Part shown: positions 34,267 through 43,053 of the stretch, piece by piece
Layout: every line of letters starts with the position of its first letter
Numbering within the stretch: position 1 is the first letter of the stretch
DNA from: Cytophagaceae bacterium
GTDB lineage: Bacteria > Bacteroidota > Bacteroidia > Cytophagales > JAIYAX01
Reading direction: 5' to 3'
DNA length: 64,000 bases
Assembly (NCBI GenBank): GCA_027488815.1
Contig: JAIYAX010000012.1
Location: 1-64,000, forward strand
The notes under the pieces: model-generated
Database searches by the model: none
The model's input: only the letters and a program-made list of their open reading frames with translations
Told to the model about the DNA's origin: nothing
Translations under genes and position numbers: made by a program

Positions 34267-34968
34267 ATGCCTGCTTCAGCTTTATACCTTATCCCCACCC
34301 CATTAGCTTCTGAGTCAGGATATCCTTTTCCCGGCAACACAGGCATCATTCCGGAGATTGCTGTTTTTTTTGTTGAAAACGTGCGTACAGCCAGGCGCTT
34401 TATTTCCCAACTTAAGCTTGGCCTGAATATCGATCAACTTGATTTCCGTGTGCTGGATAAAGACACCCTTCCTGACGACCTACACAAATTGACTCAATCA
34501 TTACCCGATGGTAAAGCCATTGCTTACCTATCAGAAGCCGGCTGCCCGGGTGTCGCTGATCCTGGAGCTTTGTTGGTTCGATGGGCTCATGAGCAGGGAG
34601 TGCGGGTGGTGCCAATGGTTGGGCCAAGTTCTATTTTGATGGCACTTATGGCCTCCGGATTGAATGGTCAGCAATTCACTTTTCATGGGTATTTGCCTAT
34701 CGATCGGGCAGATCAGCAAAAACTGCTCAGGCAGCTGGAAGTGAGCTCTCGTAAAGATCACAGCACCCAGATTTTCATTGAGACCCCTTTCAGAAATGAA
34801 AAACTGCTGGAGCAACTCATTTCAATCCTCTCCGCTGAGACACGCCTTTGTGTGGCAACTGCCTTACAAAGTCCGCAGGAGATCATCATTTGCCGCAAAA
34901 TCAAGCACTGGCAGCAAGTCCCTGCATTGCCACCTAAACAGCCTGCTGTCTTTCTTTTTCAGGCCTGA
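34267..34968 (+). CDS. Tetrapyrrole-methylase-fold SAM methyltransferase (RsmI-like)
   Basis: 233 residues. Motifs of the RsmI branch: LYLIPTPLA at the start, YLSEAGCPGVADPGALLVRW, VVPMVGPSSILMALMASGLN and FHGYLPIDRADQQKLL. RsmI 2'-O-methylates C1402 of 16S rRNA. This short form, common in Bacteroidota, lacks the C-terminal extension and may be a paralogue, so the exact target is uncertain. It starts 2 bp after the MATE stop. Confidence 0.85.
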   Translation: MPASALYLIPTPLASESGYPFPGNTGIIPEIAVFFVENVRTARRFISQLKLGLNIDQLDFRVLDKDTLPDDLHKLTQSLPDGKAIAYLSEAGCPGVADPGALLVRWAHEQGVRVVPMVGPSSILMALMASGLNGQQFTFHGYLPIDRADQQKLLRQLEVSSRKDHSTQIFIETPFRNEKLLEQLISILSAETRLCVATALQSPQEIIICRKIKHWQQVPALPPKQPAVFLFQA

Positions 34969-34990
34969 TACTGCCGGACTTTCTACTCTA

Positions 34991-34998
34991 TATCTTTG
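34991..34998 (+). promoter_or_regulatory. -7-like element close to the glyS start
   Basis: TATCTTTG fits TAnnTTTG but no TTG is found about 20 bases upstream (CTG at 34971). It ends 5 bases before ATG 35004, so if used the mRNA is leaderless or glyS starts at ATG 35046. Confidence 0.35.
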
Positions 34999-35003
34999 TC
35001 CCC

Positions 35004-36497
35004 ATGTCGCAAAGCAACACCCCCAGGCCGGAAGAAAACAGCCTGATGTCCAAAGTGATTTCCCATGCTAAAGAGTATGGTTTTGTTTTTCCTTCCAGTG
35101 ATATCTACGATGGTCTTCAGGCAGTTTATGATTATGGCCAAAATGGAGTAGAGCTTAAAAACAACCTGAAAACCCTGTGGTGGAAAACCATGACCCAGTT
35201 GCATGAGCAGGTGGTAGGCATTGATGCTTCTATTTTCATGCATCCATTGACATGGAAGGCCTCAGGACATGTGGATGGCTTTAATGATCCTATGGTCGAT
35301 AACAAAGACTCCAAGAAAAGATACCGGGTGGATCATTTGCTTGAGGAATATGCTTTTCGACTGGAACTGGAAGGAGAAACCCAAAGGGCTGAGGATGTTT
35401 TAGCCGAGATGAATAAGTTGTTGGGTGCAAACGATCTGAAAGGTCTTCAGGAGTTTATCATCAAAGAGAAAATCACCTGCCCGGTGTCCGGTACTGCCAA
35501 TTGGACCGAAGTGAGACAATTTAACCTGATGTTTTCCACTCAGGTTGGTTCTGTGGCCGATGAGTCAAGTACCATTTACCTCCGCCCGGAGACCGCACAA
35601 GGCATTTTTGTAAACTTTCTCAACGTTCAAAAGACGGGAAGAATGAAAGTGCCCTTTGGCATAGCACAAATTGGGAAGGCATTCAGAAATGAAATCGTTG
35701 CACGACAGTTTATTTTCAGAATGCGGGAGTTTGAGCAAATGGAAATGCAGTTTTTCGTAAGGCCAGGCGAAGAAATGAAGTGGTACGAGCAATGGAAGGC
35801 CCAACGGATGAAGTGGCATCAGATCCTGGGGATTCCTGCGGACTCATTGAAGTATCATGATCATGAAAAACTGGCGCATTATGCCAATGCAGCTGTCGAT
35901 ATAGAGTTTAAATTCCCATTTGGCTTTAAAGAAATTGAAGGTATCCATTCCAGAACCGACTTTGACCTGCGTAACCATCAGGAGCTCAGCAGGAAAAAGT
36001 TGCAGTACTTTGATCCTGAAATCAACCAGAACTACATCCCGTACGTCATCGAAACTTCGGTTGGGGCTGACCGGCTTTTTCTCATGCACTTGTGCCATGC
36101 TTACACAGAGGAGATAAGTGGTGAAGGTGAAGAGCGCAAAGAGCGTACGTTCCTGAAACTCCACCCTGCGCTTGCCCCGGTGAAAGCCGCAATCTTTCCA
36201 TTGACCAAGAAAGATGGCTTACCGGAGAAGGCTAGAGAAGTGATGGATCTGCTTAAGTTTGACTTTAATGTCATTTATGAGGAGCGAGACAGTATCGGAA
36301 AACGCTACACTCGTCAGGATTTGATTGGCACTCCATTCTGCATCGCTGTTGATTATCAAAGCCTCGAAGACAATACCGTTACCATTCGTCACCGTGACAC
36401 CACCCATCAGGAACGAGTGCCTATTGCGCAGCTTCGTCAACACATTGGGGATGAGGTATCCATGAGCAAAATATTGCGTGAGTTACAAACTGTTTAA
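35004..36497 (+). CDS. glyS: Glycyl-tRNA synthetase, alpha2 (eukaryote-like) type
   Basis: 497 residues. Class II synthetase motifs are present: motif 2 region with FRNEIVARQFIFRMREFEQM, STIYLRPETAQGIFVNF, and motif 3 with YIPYVIETSVGADRLFLMHL. An anticodon-binding domain is at the end (LAPVKAAIFPLTKKDGLPEK). It charges tRNA-Gly as a homodimer. The insertion ELEGETQRAEDVLAEMNKLL is also typical of this clade. Starts at 35004 or at ATG 35046 (MSKVISHAKEYGFVFPSS) are both possible. Confidence 0.96.
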   Translation: MSQSNTPRPEENSLMSKVISHAKEYGFVFPSSDIYDGLQAVYDYGQNGVELKNNLKTLWWKTMTQLHEQVVGIDASIFMHPLTWKASGHVDGFNDPMVDNKDSKKRYRVDHLLEEYAFRLELEGETQRAEDVLAEMNKLLGANDLKGLQEFIIKEKITCPVSGTANWTEVRQFNLMFSTQVGSVADESSTIYLRPETAQGIFVNFLNVQKTGRMKVPFGIAQIGKAFRNEIVARQFIFRMREFEQMEMQFFVRPGEEMKWYEQWKAQRMKWHQILGIPADSLKYHDHEKLAHYANAAVDIEFKFPFGFKEIEGIHSRTDFDLRNHQELSRKKLQYFDPEINQNYIPYVIETSVGADRLFLMHLCHAYTEEISGEGEERKERTFLKLHPALAPVKAAIFPLTKKDGLPEKAREVMDLLKFDFNVIYEERDSIGKRYTRQDLIGTPFCIAVDYQSLEDNTVTIRHRDTTHQERVPIAQLRQHIGDEVSMSKILRELQTV

Positions 36498-36518
36498 AGA
36501 CCCAAAACCATAAAAGCC

Positions 36519-37916
36519 ATGACTTACAGAATCGAAACAGACACCATGGGGGAAGTGCAAGTCCCCTCCGACAAGTATTGGGGAGCACAGACGGAGAGAT
36601 CGAGAAACAATTTTCGCATCGGCCCGGAGGCCAGCATGCCCAAAGAGATCATTTATGCTTTTGGCTATTTGAAAAAGGCCGCTGCCCATGCCAACCATGA
36701 GCTAGGCGTGTTGACAAAAGACAAGAGAGATGCTATCTCTGCTGTTTGCGATGAAATCATCGCCGGAAAACTCGATGCAGAGTTCCCTTTGGTGATTTGG
36801 CAAACCGGCTCTGGGACCCAGAGCAACATGAATGTGAATGAAGTCATTGCCAACCGGGCACATGTGCTTGCAGGAAACAAACTCGGAGAGGGCAAAACAG
36901 CCATCCATCCCAATGATGATGTAAATAAATCACAGTCCAGCAACGATACCTTCCCCACTGCCATGCACATTGCTGCCTACAAACAGGTAGTAGAGGTCAC
37001 GCTCCCGGGCATGCAGCAGTTGCGGGACAGCCTTCATCGAAAGGCAGGCGCATTTATGGGCATCGTGAAGACCGGCAGAACTCACTTCATGGATGCTACT
37101 CCACTAACACTTGGTCAGGAATTCAGTGGCTATGTGCAGCAGCTTGACAACAGCATGAGAGCCTTGAGAAATGCTTTGGAAGTGGTAAAAGAGCTCGCTT
37201 TGGGTGGAACTGCCGTTGGCACAGGACTTAACACTCCAAAAGGATATGATGTTTTGGTTGCACAAAAGATTGCTGAATTTACCTCTCTGCCTTTTGTGAC
37301 AGCACCTAATAAGTTTGAAGCCTTGGCCGCCCATGACGCTATGGTAGAGTTGAGTGGGGCCCTTAAGCGCTCGGCAGTTGCCTTGATGAAGATCGCCAAC
37401 GACATTCGCATGCTCAGCTCAGGCCCACGCTGCGGCATAGGCGAGATCATCATTCCAGACAACGAACCCGGATCATCCATCATGCCCGGCAAAGTGAACC
37501 CCACCCAGCCGGAAGCGCTAACTATGGTATGTGCACAGGTGATGGGGAATGATGTGGCAGTGGGTATTGGTGGGTCAAATGGCCATTTTGAACTGAACGT
37601 TTTCAAACCCCTGATTGCTGCCAACGTGCTTCAGTCAGCCAGGTTAATCGGTGATGCCTGTGTGTCCTTTACCTTGAAATGTGCGGATGGAATCGAGCCA
37701 AATGAGCCTGTACTGAAACAACATCTGGAAAACTCATTGATGCTGGTGACGGCACTCAATCCCCATATTGGCTATGAGAACGCTGCCAAAATTGCCAAGA
37801 AGGCACACAAAGAGAACAAAACACTTCGAGAAGCGGCCATTGAATTGGGTTTGCTCAACAGCGATCAGTTCGACCAATGGGTCAAGCCCGCCGACATGGT
37901 AGGTAGTTTAAAATGA
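36519..37916 (+). CDS. fumC: Class II fumarate hydratase
   Basis: 465 residues with the full family pattern: [20 protein letters not shown] at the start, [19 protein letters not shown], the signature [16 protein letters not shown] and the end KPADMVGSL. It interconverts fumarate and malate in the TCA cycle, as a homotetramer. It starts 21 bp after glyS and has its own terminator. Confidence 0.97.
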   Translation: MTYRIETDTMGEVQVPSDKYWGAQTERSRNNFRIGPEASMPKEIIYAFGYLKKAAAHANHELGVLTKDKRDAISAVCDEIIAGKLDAEFPLVIWQTGSGTQSNMNVNEVIANRAHVLAGNKLGEGKTAIHPNDDVNKSQSSNDTFPTAMHIAAYKQVVEVTLPGMQQLRDSLHRKAGAFMGIVKTGRTHFMDATPLTLGQEFSGYVQQLDNSMRALRNALEVVKELALGGTAVGTGLNTPKGYDVLVAQKIAEFTSLPFVTAPNKFEALAAHDAMVELSGALKRSAVALMKIANDIRMLSSGPRCGIGEIIIPDNEPGSSIMPGKVNPTQPEALTMVCAQVMGNDVAVGIGGSNGHFELNVFKPLIAANVLQSARLIGDACVSFTLKCADGIEPNEPVLKQHLENSLMLVTALNPHIGYENAAKIAKKAHKENKTLREAAIELGLLNSDQFDQWVKPADMVGSLK

Positions 37917-37940
37917 TAAAAGTTGCTTTGAAAATGTGGA

Positions 37941-37972
37941 AAGCCTCTGTTGATCAGACAGGGGTTTTTTTT
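37941..37972 (+). terminator. Rho-independent terminator after fumC
   Basis: CCTCTGT (37944-37950), loop TGATCAG, ACAGGGG (37958-37964), then eight T. One G-T pair. Confidence 0.85.
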
Positions 37973-38065
37973 GTAAGTCAATTGTGCTAAAATACTTACA
38001 TTCACTTTTTTGTATGCAGGCAGATGCCTAACCTTGTAAAGTTTTTTAATGCAAAATGGCTTAAT

Positions 38066-38728
38066 ATGAGAGTGCCTGTTATTCTTTTACTATTCCTCTG
38101 TTTCATGGCTTTCACAGCCTACTCGCAGGATGCTAAGAAAGCCCAGAAAGCGATGGAAAAAGAATGGGCTACCAAGCTAAAGCAGCTCAAACCGATGGAT
38201 TATAAAGCCCAGGTGGAGGAACTCGAAAAAACCAAAGCTGCACTGTTGGAGCAATCTCAGAAGGCAGACAAGCTGAAAGCAGAAGTAGATCCAATCCGCA
38301 AAGAGCTGGAAGCAAAAACGACGGAGATCGAAAGCCTCAAGTCGGAACTTAAAGCAGCCAAAGATCTTGCCGAGGAACAGAAGGCATTAGCAGCACAAAA
38401 GGAGAATCAGGCCGCTGCACCTGCCCAAAGTGGTGGAGCCAAATCTGCAGGTAAAGTGAAATCTATCGCCGGTTTGGTGTATAAAGTGCAGATAGGAGCC
38501 TTTAGAAACAAAGATTTGACTAAGTATTTCGAAAATAATCCTAACTTTAGCGGTGAAATAGATGCCGATGGTATTAAAAAATACACTTTAGGCATTTTTC
38601 AGGAGTATTGGGAGGCTGATCAGTTTAAGAAGTACCTCCGTGAAATGGGTGTCAATGACGCCTGGATCGTCGCATACAAGGATGGCAAACGGGTGGACAT
38701 GCGTGATGCCCGTGAAGGAGCCATTTAA
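38066..38728 (+). CDS. Periplasmic coiled-coil protein with SPOR-like C-terminus
   Basis: ATG 38066 gives a signal peptide (MRVPVILLLFLCFMAFTAYSQ); ATG 38024 would add 14 residues. Of 220 residues, about 22-120 form a charged coiled coil (KAQVEELEKTKAALLEQSQK). A glycine/alanine linker leads to a SPOR-like fold (YKVQIGAFRNKDLTKYF and KKYTLGIFQEYWEADQFKKY). SPOR folds bind denuded peptidoglycan, so a cell-wall or division role is plausible. The gene has its own terminator. Confidence 0.82.
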   Translation: MRVPVILLLFLCFMAFTAYSQDAKKAQKAMEKEWATKLKQLKPMDYKAQVEELEKTKAALLEQSQKADKLKAEVDPIRKELEAKTTEIESLKSELKAAKDLAEEQKALAAQKENQAAAPAQSGGAKSAGKVKSIAGLVYKVQIGAFRNKDLTKYFENNPNFSGEIDADGIKKYTLGIFQEYWEADQFKKYLREMGVNDAWIVAYKDGKRVDMRDAREGAI

Positions 38729-38752
38729 AGATAGAACACACTACTAATGATT

Positions 38753-38778
38753 AGGCAGCCCATTGGGCTGCTTTTTTT
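38753..38778 (+). terminator. Rho-independent terminator after the SPOR-like gene
   Basis: GCAGCCC (38755-38761), loop ATT, GGGCTGC (38765-38771), then seven T. Confidence 0.88.
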
Positions 38779-38801
38779 ATGTTTACGGTAAATATATCTT
38801 C

Positions 38802-40130
38802 ATGGAAATCGGACTATTGATCATCGGGCTGGTAATTGGAATTGCACTGGGCTTCCTGTTGAGTAAACTGCGAAAACCTGATCAGGCTGAGCAGGAAGGT
38901 ATACGTCAGCAGCTACAGGAGTTGGACAAGGCCAACGGCATCCTGGAAGACCGCAATGGGATCCTTGCGGCGCAGTATCAGAAAACGGAAACGGAGCTGA
39001 GGGCTGAGCGCCAAAACCTGCAGCAGGCTAACGAGCGACTTGCCAGAGCTGAAGAGGCCTTTAAGAAGCAGCGGGAAAGTCTCGACGATCAAAAGAAACA
39101 CATCGAAGAGGTGCAAAAGCGCTTTACGATGGAGTTTGAGAACATCGCCGCCAAGTTGCTCGAGGAAAAGTCGCTGAAGTTTACCGAACACAACCGAAAC
39201 CAATTGGATACCATACTTGGTCCGCTCAAGGAAAAGCTCAAGGATTTTGAAAGCAAGGTAGAGCAGACCTATAAAACTGAAGCTGCCGAGCGGAATATGC
39301 TCAAAGGCGAAATCGGTAAGCTCGTAGAACTTAACCAGGTGATCATGCAGGAGGCCAATAACCTGACCAAGGCACTCAAAGGCGACAGCAAGCTACAAGG
39401 TAACTGGGGTGAGTTGGTGCTAGAGCGTATCCTGGAAAGCTCCGGCCTTGAGAAAGACCGTGAGTTTAAGATGCAGGTTTCTACCAAAGACGAAGAAGGC
39501 CGGCAGTTCAGGCCTGATGCTGTCGTTTTCTTGCCCGATAACAAACATCTTATCATCGACTCCAAAGTTTCGCTTACAGCCTATGAGCAATTGGTGAGGG
39601 CAGAAAGCAATGAAGACAAAGACCGCTTGACCCGGGACCATTTACTTTCTCTGCGTAGCCATATTCAAAACCTTGCAGGCAAAGACTACCCCTCACTCAG
39701 CGGATTGAACAGTCCCGATTTCACCTTACTATTTATTCCCATAGAAGCCTCGTTTGGCATGGCCGTGCAAGCTGATGCGGAGCTTTTTTCCTACGCCTGG
39801 GACAGGCGGATCGTGATCGTGAGCCCAAGTACCTTGTTGGCCACCTTGCGCACCATCGCCAGCCTATGGAAACAGGACAAACAGAACAAAAACGCTCTGC
39901 GCATAGCCGAAGAGAGCGGCAGGCTGTACGATAAATTCGCAGATTTTGTAAAAGAGATGGAGACCCTGGGCAACCGCCTCAGGCAGGCACAGGAAAGCTA
40001 CGATACCTCCATGAACCGGCTCAGCACCGGCAACGGTAACCTTATTGGAAGAGCAGAGAAACTCAGAGAGCTGGGTGCCAAAACCAGCAAGACCCTTAGC
40101 AGAAGCGGGGAGGAAGAGGATGGCAGCTAA
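38802..40130 (+). CDS. rmuC: DNA recombination protein RmuC
   Basis: The ATG at 38802 gives an N-terminal membrane anchor (MEIGLLIIGLVIGIALGFLL). Of 442 residues, about 25-130 form a long coiled coil. The RmuC nuclease-like domain follows (QGNWGELVLERILESSGLEK; GRQFRPDAVVFLPDNKHLII then DSKVSLTAYEQL; FIPIEASFGMAVQ; VIVSPSTLLATLRTI). Domain order and length are normal. It limits inversions at repeats and acts in phage restriction contexts (family knowledge). Confidence 0.95.
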   Translation: MEIGLLIIGLVIGIALGFLLSKLRKPDQAEQEGIRQQLQELDKANGILEDRNGILAAQYQKTETELRAERQNLQQANERLARAEEAFKKQRESLDDQKKHIEEVQKRFTMEFENIAAKLLEEKSLKFTEHNRNQLDTILGPLKEKLKDFESKVEQTYKTEAAERNMLKGEIGKLVELNQVIMQEANNLTKALKGDSKLQGNWGELVLERILESSGLEKDREFKMQVSTKDEEGRQFRPDAVVFLPDNKHLIIDSKVSLTAYEQLVRAESNEDKDRLTRDHLLSLRSHIQNLAGKDYPSLSGLNSPDFTLLFIPIEASFGMAVQADAELFSYAWDRRIVIVSPSTLLATLRTIASLWKQDKQNKNALRIAEESGRLYDKFADFVKEMETLGNRLRQAQESYDTSMNRLSTGNGNLIGRAEKLRELGAKTSKTLSRSGEEEDGS

Positions 40131-40252
40131 TTCTGTACTGCTAGCAGCTTGATTTGAGCCGTTACAGATCAAATAAATTTTTCGTTTTGAATAAATGTCG
40201 TTTTTTGAAAGAGAATTTGGTCATTATCTTCAAGAATAATATTTTTAGCATC

Positions 40253-41230
40253 ATGAATTATAGACTTTTAACTTTAATCCTCATACTCGGTATCGCCATA
40301 CTCAGCTCTTCAAGTTTAAATGCACAATATTTAGGAAAGAGATACTTAAGTAAGCATAACATACAGATCTCGGACGAGAGTCAGGCTAGGTATTATGTCG
40401 AGATGTATAAGGATTCTTTAGATTCTACGCTTTACCTACTAAAAAAGTATTTGTTCGATGGAACATTATTGGAAATTTCACAGTGTCGAGATAGTCTTGG
40501 GAAAGAAGATTTTGGACTTTTTACAACATATTATTCAAACGGAAATAAGGAATCAGAAGGAAGATACAACGGTGATACTTTGCTAGGAGCAGCTAAATAT
40601 TGGTATTACAATGGTAAATTATGGTATGAGAAAATTGAGGTTAACAGGCCGGAGTACGAGTTAAAATACAAGATATCGAATTGCTGGGATAGCCTGGGGC
40701 AACAAACGGCAAGCGATGGTGAAGGCCAATGCCTGATGTTTGGCTCAGAGATGGATATCTATCACTACCTCCAAGGACCAATCATTGACGGCTATAAATC
40801 AGGAAAGTGGATTGGAGCCTATCCTGAATATGATATGAGCTTTGAAGAAGATTATATAAGTAACTATTTTGTTTCAGGATTAAGTAAAGACAAGAGAGGG
40901 AAAGAGTATCCTTATAAGCAGATTTTTGATGATGAAGGATTTATAAATACATTACTTACACACGTTTCTTCCAATATAGTTTATCCAAAAGAGGCCAGAA
41001 GGAAAGGCATCGAAGGCAAAGTATTTATCAGTTTTAATGTATCACCAGATGGAAGATATTCAAATCACACTGTGATTAAAGGTATCGGGTATGGCTGTGA
41101 TGAGAGTGCACTGAATTCGATTAAGTTATTTAAAACTAAATGGAACTGGGGAAAAACCAGAGGGCAGAAATTAATCCCTTTAGCATCTAGATTCTATGTG
41201 GTCCCTGTCTTTTTTAAATTAACAGATTGA
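40253..41230 (+). CDS. Exported protein with MORN-like repeats and TonB C-terminal-like domain
   Basis: ATG 40253 gives a signal peptide (MNYRLLTLILILGIAILSSS..LNAQ). Of 325 residues, 90-150 contain short MORN/YwqK-type repeats (YYSNGNKESEGRYNGDTLLG; YWYYNGKLWYEKIEV). The last about 95 residues are a TonB-C fold (YPKEARRKGIEGKVFISFNV, GYGCDESALNSIKLF). It lacks a TonB membrane anchor with a proline spacer, so it is not a standard energy transducer. Role unknown. Confidence 0.78.
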   Translation: MNYRLLTLILILGIAILSSSSLNAQYLGKRYLSKHNIQISDESQARYYVEMYKDSLDSTLYLLKKYLFDGTLLEISQCRDSLGKEDFGLFTTYYSNGNKESEGRYNGDTLLGAAKYWYYNGKLWYEKIEVNRPEYELKYKISNCWDSLGQQTASDGEGQCLMFGSEMDIYHYLQGPIIDGYKSGKWIGAYPEYDMSFEEDYISNYFVSGLSKDKRGKEYPYKQIFDDEGFINTLLTHVSSNIVYPKEARRKGIEGKVFISFNVSPDGRYSNHTVIKGIGYGCDESALNSIKLFKTKWNWGKTRGQKLIPLASRFYVVPVFFKLTD

Positions 41231-41277
41231 CGGATATCTTGTTTCTCAAAACTTGGATAAGATAGATGTTGAAACCT

Positions 41278-41745
41278 TTATTTCTTTAACCTGCCATCAA
41301 ACCGCATAGGGTACGACCTGAGAACTCGTATCTTGTTTTTGTCGTGGTGGACAGGGTTAATCAAATAGTTTGACTCTTCGGGCACAATGCTGCTGGGGAC
41401 TTTGAGGATAGCAGCATTAGCCTGGCTTACAAAATCGTCACCAATGAATTGGGTTATGAAACCTGGAGGCTTGCTATCCCATCCTTCCGGTAAGTCTTCC
41501 ACTTTTAGCTCCAGAATGGGTAAGTCGTCATCAATTTCTATTTCAACAAAATACCGATCTGCTGGTAAATCCTCAGCGAGATCGAGATGCATTACCACCT
41601 CTAACGTGGCCAGTGCTCTTGACTCAGAGGTGTAAACCATTCGGGTGTTTATGCTATTCCATCGAAACCCTGAGGACTTAGCAGCACCTAGCCCATCTAA
41701 AACGGTTTCCAGGTACTTTTCACGCTCAATTCGGTAAACAAGCAT
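41278..41745 (-). CDS. RES-domain toxin (NAD+-degrading type)
   Basis: 155 residues matching the RES family: MLVYRIEREKYLETVLDGLG with the first conserved Arg, then GFRWNSINTRMVYTSESRAL containing the R...Y...E motif region, ATLEVVMHLD and a late INPVHHDKNKIRVL block. RES toxins deplete NAD+. The ATG overlaps the stop of the antitoxin by one base (TGATG). Confidence 0.9.
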   Translation of the reverse strand: MLVYRIEREKYLETVLDGLGAAKSSGFRWNSINTRMVYTSESRALATLEVVMHLDLAEDLPADRYFVEIEIDDDLPILELKVEDLPEGWDSKPPGFITQFIGDDFVSQANAAILKVPSSIVPEESNYLINPVHHDKNKIRVLRSYPMRFDGRLKK

Positions 41746-42266
41746 CAGGCGAAATTGCCGTATTCAATCCTGCTGAGGCAGTTTTTAACTTCTTGCAAAC
41801 CAGATAGGCTGTCAAACAAGCTTTCAGGGCTAAGGCCACCCAGAGAGGCATTAGGCTTGGAGAGCCAGCGACGAAACTTGTCTTCTTCCTGGTTGAAAAC
41901 CTCAAGCCCATAGTCATACACCTGCATGATACCCAGCACCGACTCAGTATCCCTCCTGCTCAGCAGCAACTGTGCTTTTTTCTTTTTGTGGTAGGTGGTT
42001 TGAGGCATATCAAACAAGGGCAGAATGCTGCTGAGCGGTTTGTTTAACCGGTGACTCAGTACATCAATGGACTCATAGGGCAGTCCCTTTCGGATGACCG
42101 CAACCTTATGAAGAGGATCAAGAGCGAGCAGAGGCTCCTGCACCATAAGATTTGGCTCCGCAGTGGGAGGCTCCGCACTTTTTGAGCCCTCTCTTGATTT
42201 CCTTGCTCTTTTGATACTTGCTGAGGGATCGAAGGCTTTGTAAACGATCGGCTTTTTCATGTGCAC
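41745..42266 (-). CDS. Xre/MbcA/ParS-type antitoxin of the RES pair
   Basis: 173 residues. A basic N-terminal part, an Xre-like helix region (LPYESIDVLSHRLNKPLSSI), then the DUF2384/MbcA-ParS C-terminal domain (RRWLSKPNASLGGLSPESLF then LSRIEYGNF, with the W-L-x-x-P-N-x-x-L-x-G-x-x-P pattern). It neutralises the RES toxin and represses the operon. The stop shares a base with the toxin ATG. ATG at 42266 and the one two codons later at 42260 are both possible. Confidence 0.9.
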   Translation of the reverse strand: MHMKKPIVYKAFDPSASIKRARKSREGSKSAEPPTAEPNLMVQEPLLALDPLHKVAVIRKGLPYESIDVLSHRLNKPLSSILPLFDMPQTTYHKKKKAQLLLSRRDTESVLGIMQVYDYGLEVFNQEEDKFRRWLSKPNASLGGLSPESLFDSLSGLQEVKNCLSRIEYGNFA

Positions 42267-42382
42267 AGGAGAAATATACAGTTAATTTGCTGCCAATATA
42301 CAGCAAAATGATTGTTCATCAAAAGCAATTTCCGAAAGATTGGTTTTAATTAACTATACCAATCAACCATAGCTATACCAAA

Positions 42383-42402
42383 AATACCATGAACATGGTA
42401 TT
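42383..42402. promoter_or_regulatory. Palindromic operator candidate between the RES/Xre operon and the M15 gene
   Basis: AATACCATGAACATGGTATT is a perfect 9+2+9 palindrome. CTATACCAA occurs twice just to its left (near 42352 and 42373). It is about 117 bases upstream of the antitoxin start. On the right side, TTG at 42401-42403 and CAATTTTG at 42424-42431 (20-base spacer) form a possible promoter for the 42489 gene that overlaps the palindrome. Confidence 0.55.
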
Positions 42403-42488
42403 GACTCCTGTTGATAGGCCTGCCAATTTTGTCTTATTCTAAGAGTAGTTGAAAAACACCTGCCAAATAGACTTAAACTAAACCTGAA

Positions 42489-42953
42489 ATGATACCAAAC
42501 CGGGCCTTAACCAAAAACTTTAGCCTTCATGAGCTCCTTCAGAGCCAGGAGGCAGTTCGCAGCGGATTTACAGAGCAGTTCAGCCCACCACCTGCTGTAG
42601 TAGCTAATCTGGAAGCCCTCTGTATCCACATCCTTCAACCCCTTCGTGAAGCCGTTCAGGTACCTGTGGTAGTTAACAGCGGCTACAGATGCGAGCGTGT
42701 GAACAGAGGCATAGGCGGATCAGCCAAGAGTCAGCACCTTACCGGCCACGCTGCGGATATACAATCCTTTACGTATGGTAACGAAGCCCTCTTTAAAAAG
42801 ATCATTGACATGGGTTTGCCTTTCGATCAGTTGATCAATGAGTTTGGTTATGCCTGGGTGCATGTGAGCTACGACCCGAAGCGCAATAGAAGGCAGGTGT
42901 TGGAGGCTTATAAGGACAGCCGGTTCGGAGTTAGATACAGATTGACCCTGTAA
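42489..42953 (+). CDS. Peptidase M15-type D-Ala-D-Ala carboxypeptidase (endolysin-like)
   Basis: 154 residues, M15_3 family. The zinc ligands are visible: GGSAKSQHLTGHAADIQS (S-x-H-x6-D type) and the late HVSYDP. Also typical are VPVVVNSGYRCERVNRGIGG and LHELLQS near the N-terminus. No signal peptide, as in phage endolysins, which cut peptidoglycan stem peptides. It is followed at 100 bp by a large exported protein and a DUF1353 gene. Confidence 0.9.
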   Translation: MIPNRALTKNFSLHELLQSQEAVRSGFTEQFSPPPAVVANLEALCIHILQPLREAVQVPVVVNSGYRCERVNRGIGGSAKSQHLTGHAADIQSFTYGNEALFKKIIDMGLPFDQLINEFGYAWVHVSYDPKRNRRQVLEAYKDSRFGVRYRLTL

Positions 42954-43053
42954 GCCTCTTAGAGCTAGCTTTACTAACTCATAGGTTAAGAAAACAAAAA
43001 AATTGAAAGAGAACTACCCACTAAGATTTTAAACCCATTAAACTCGAACTAAA

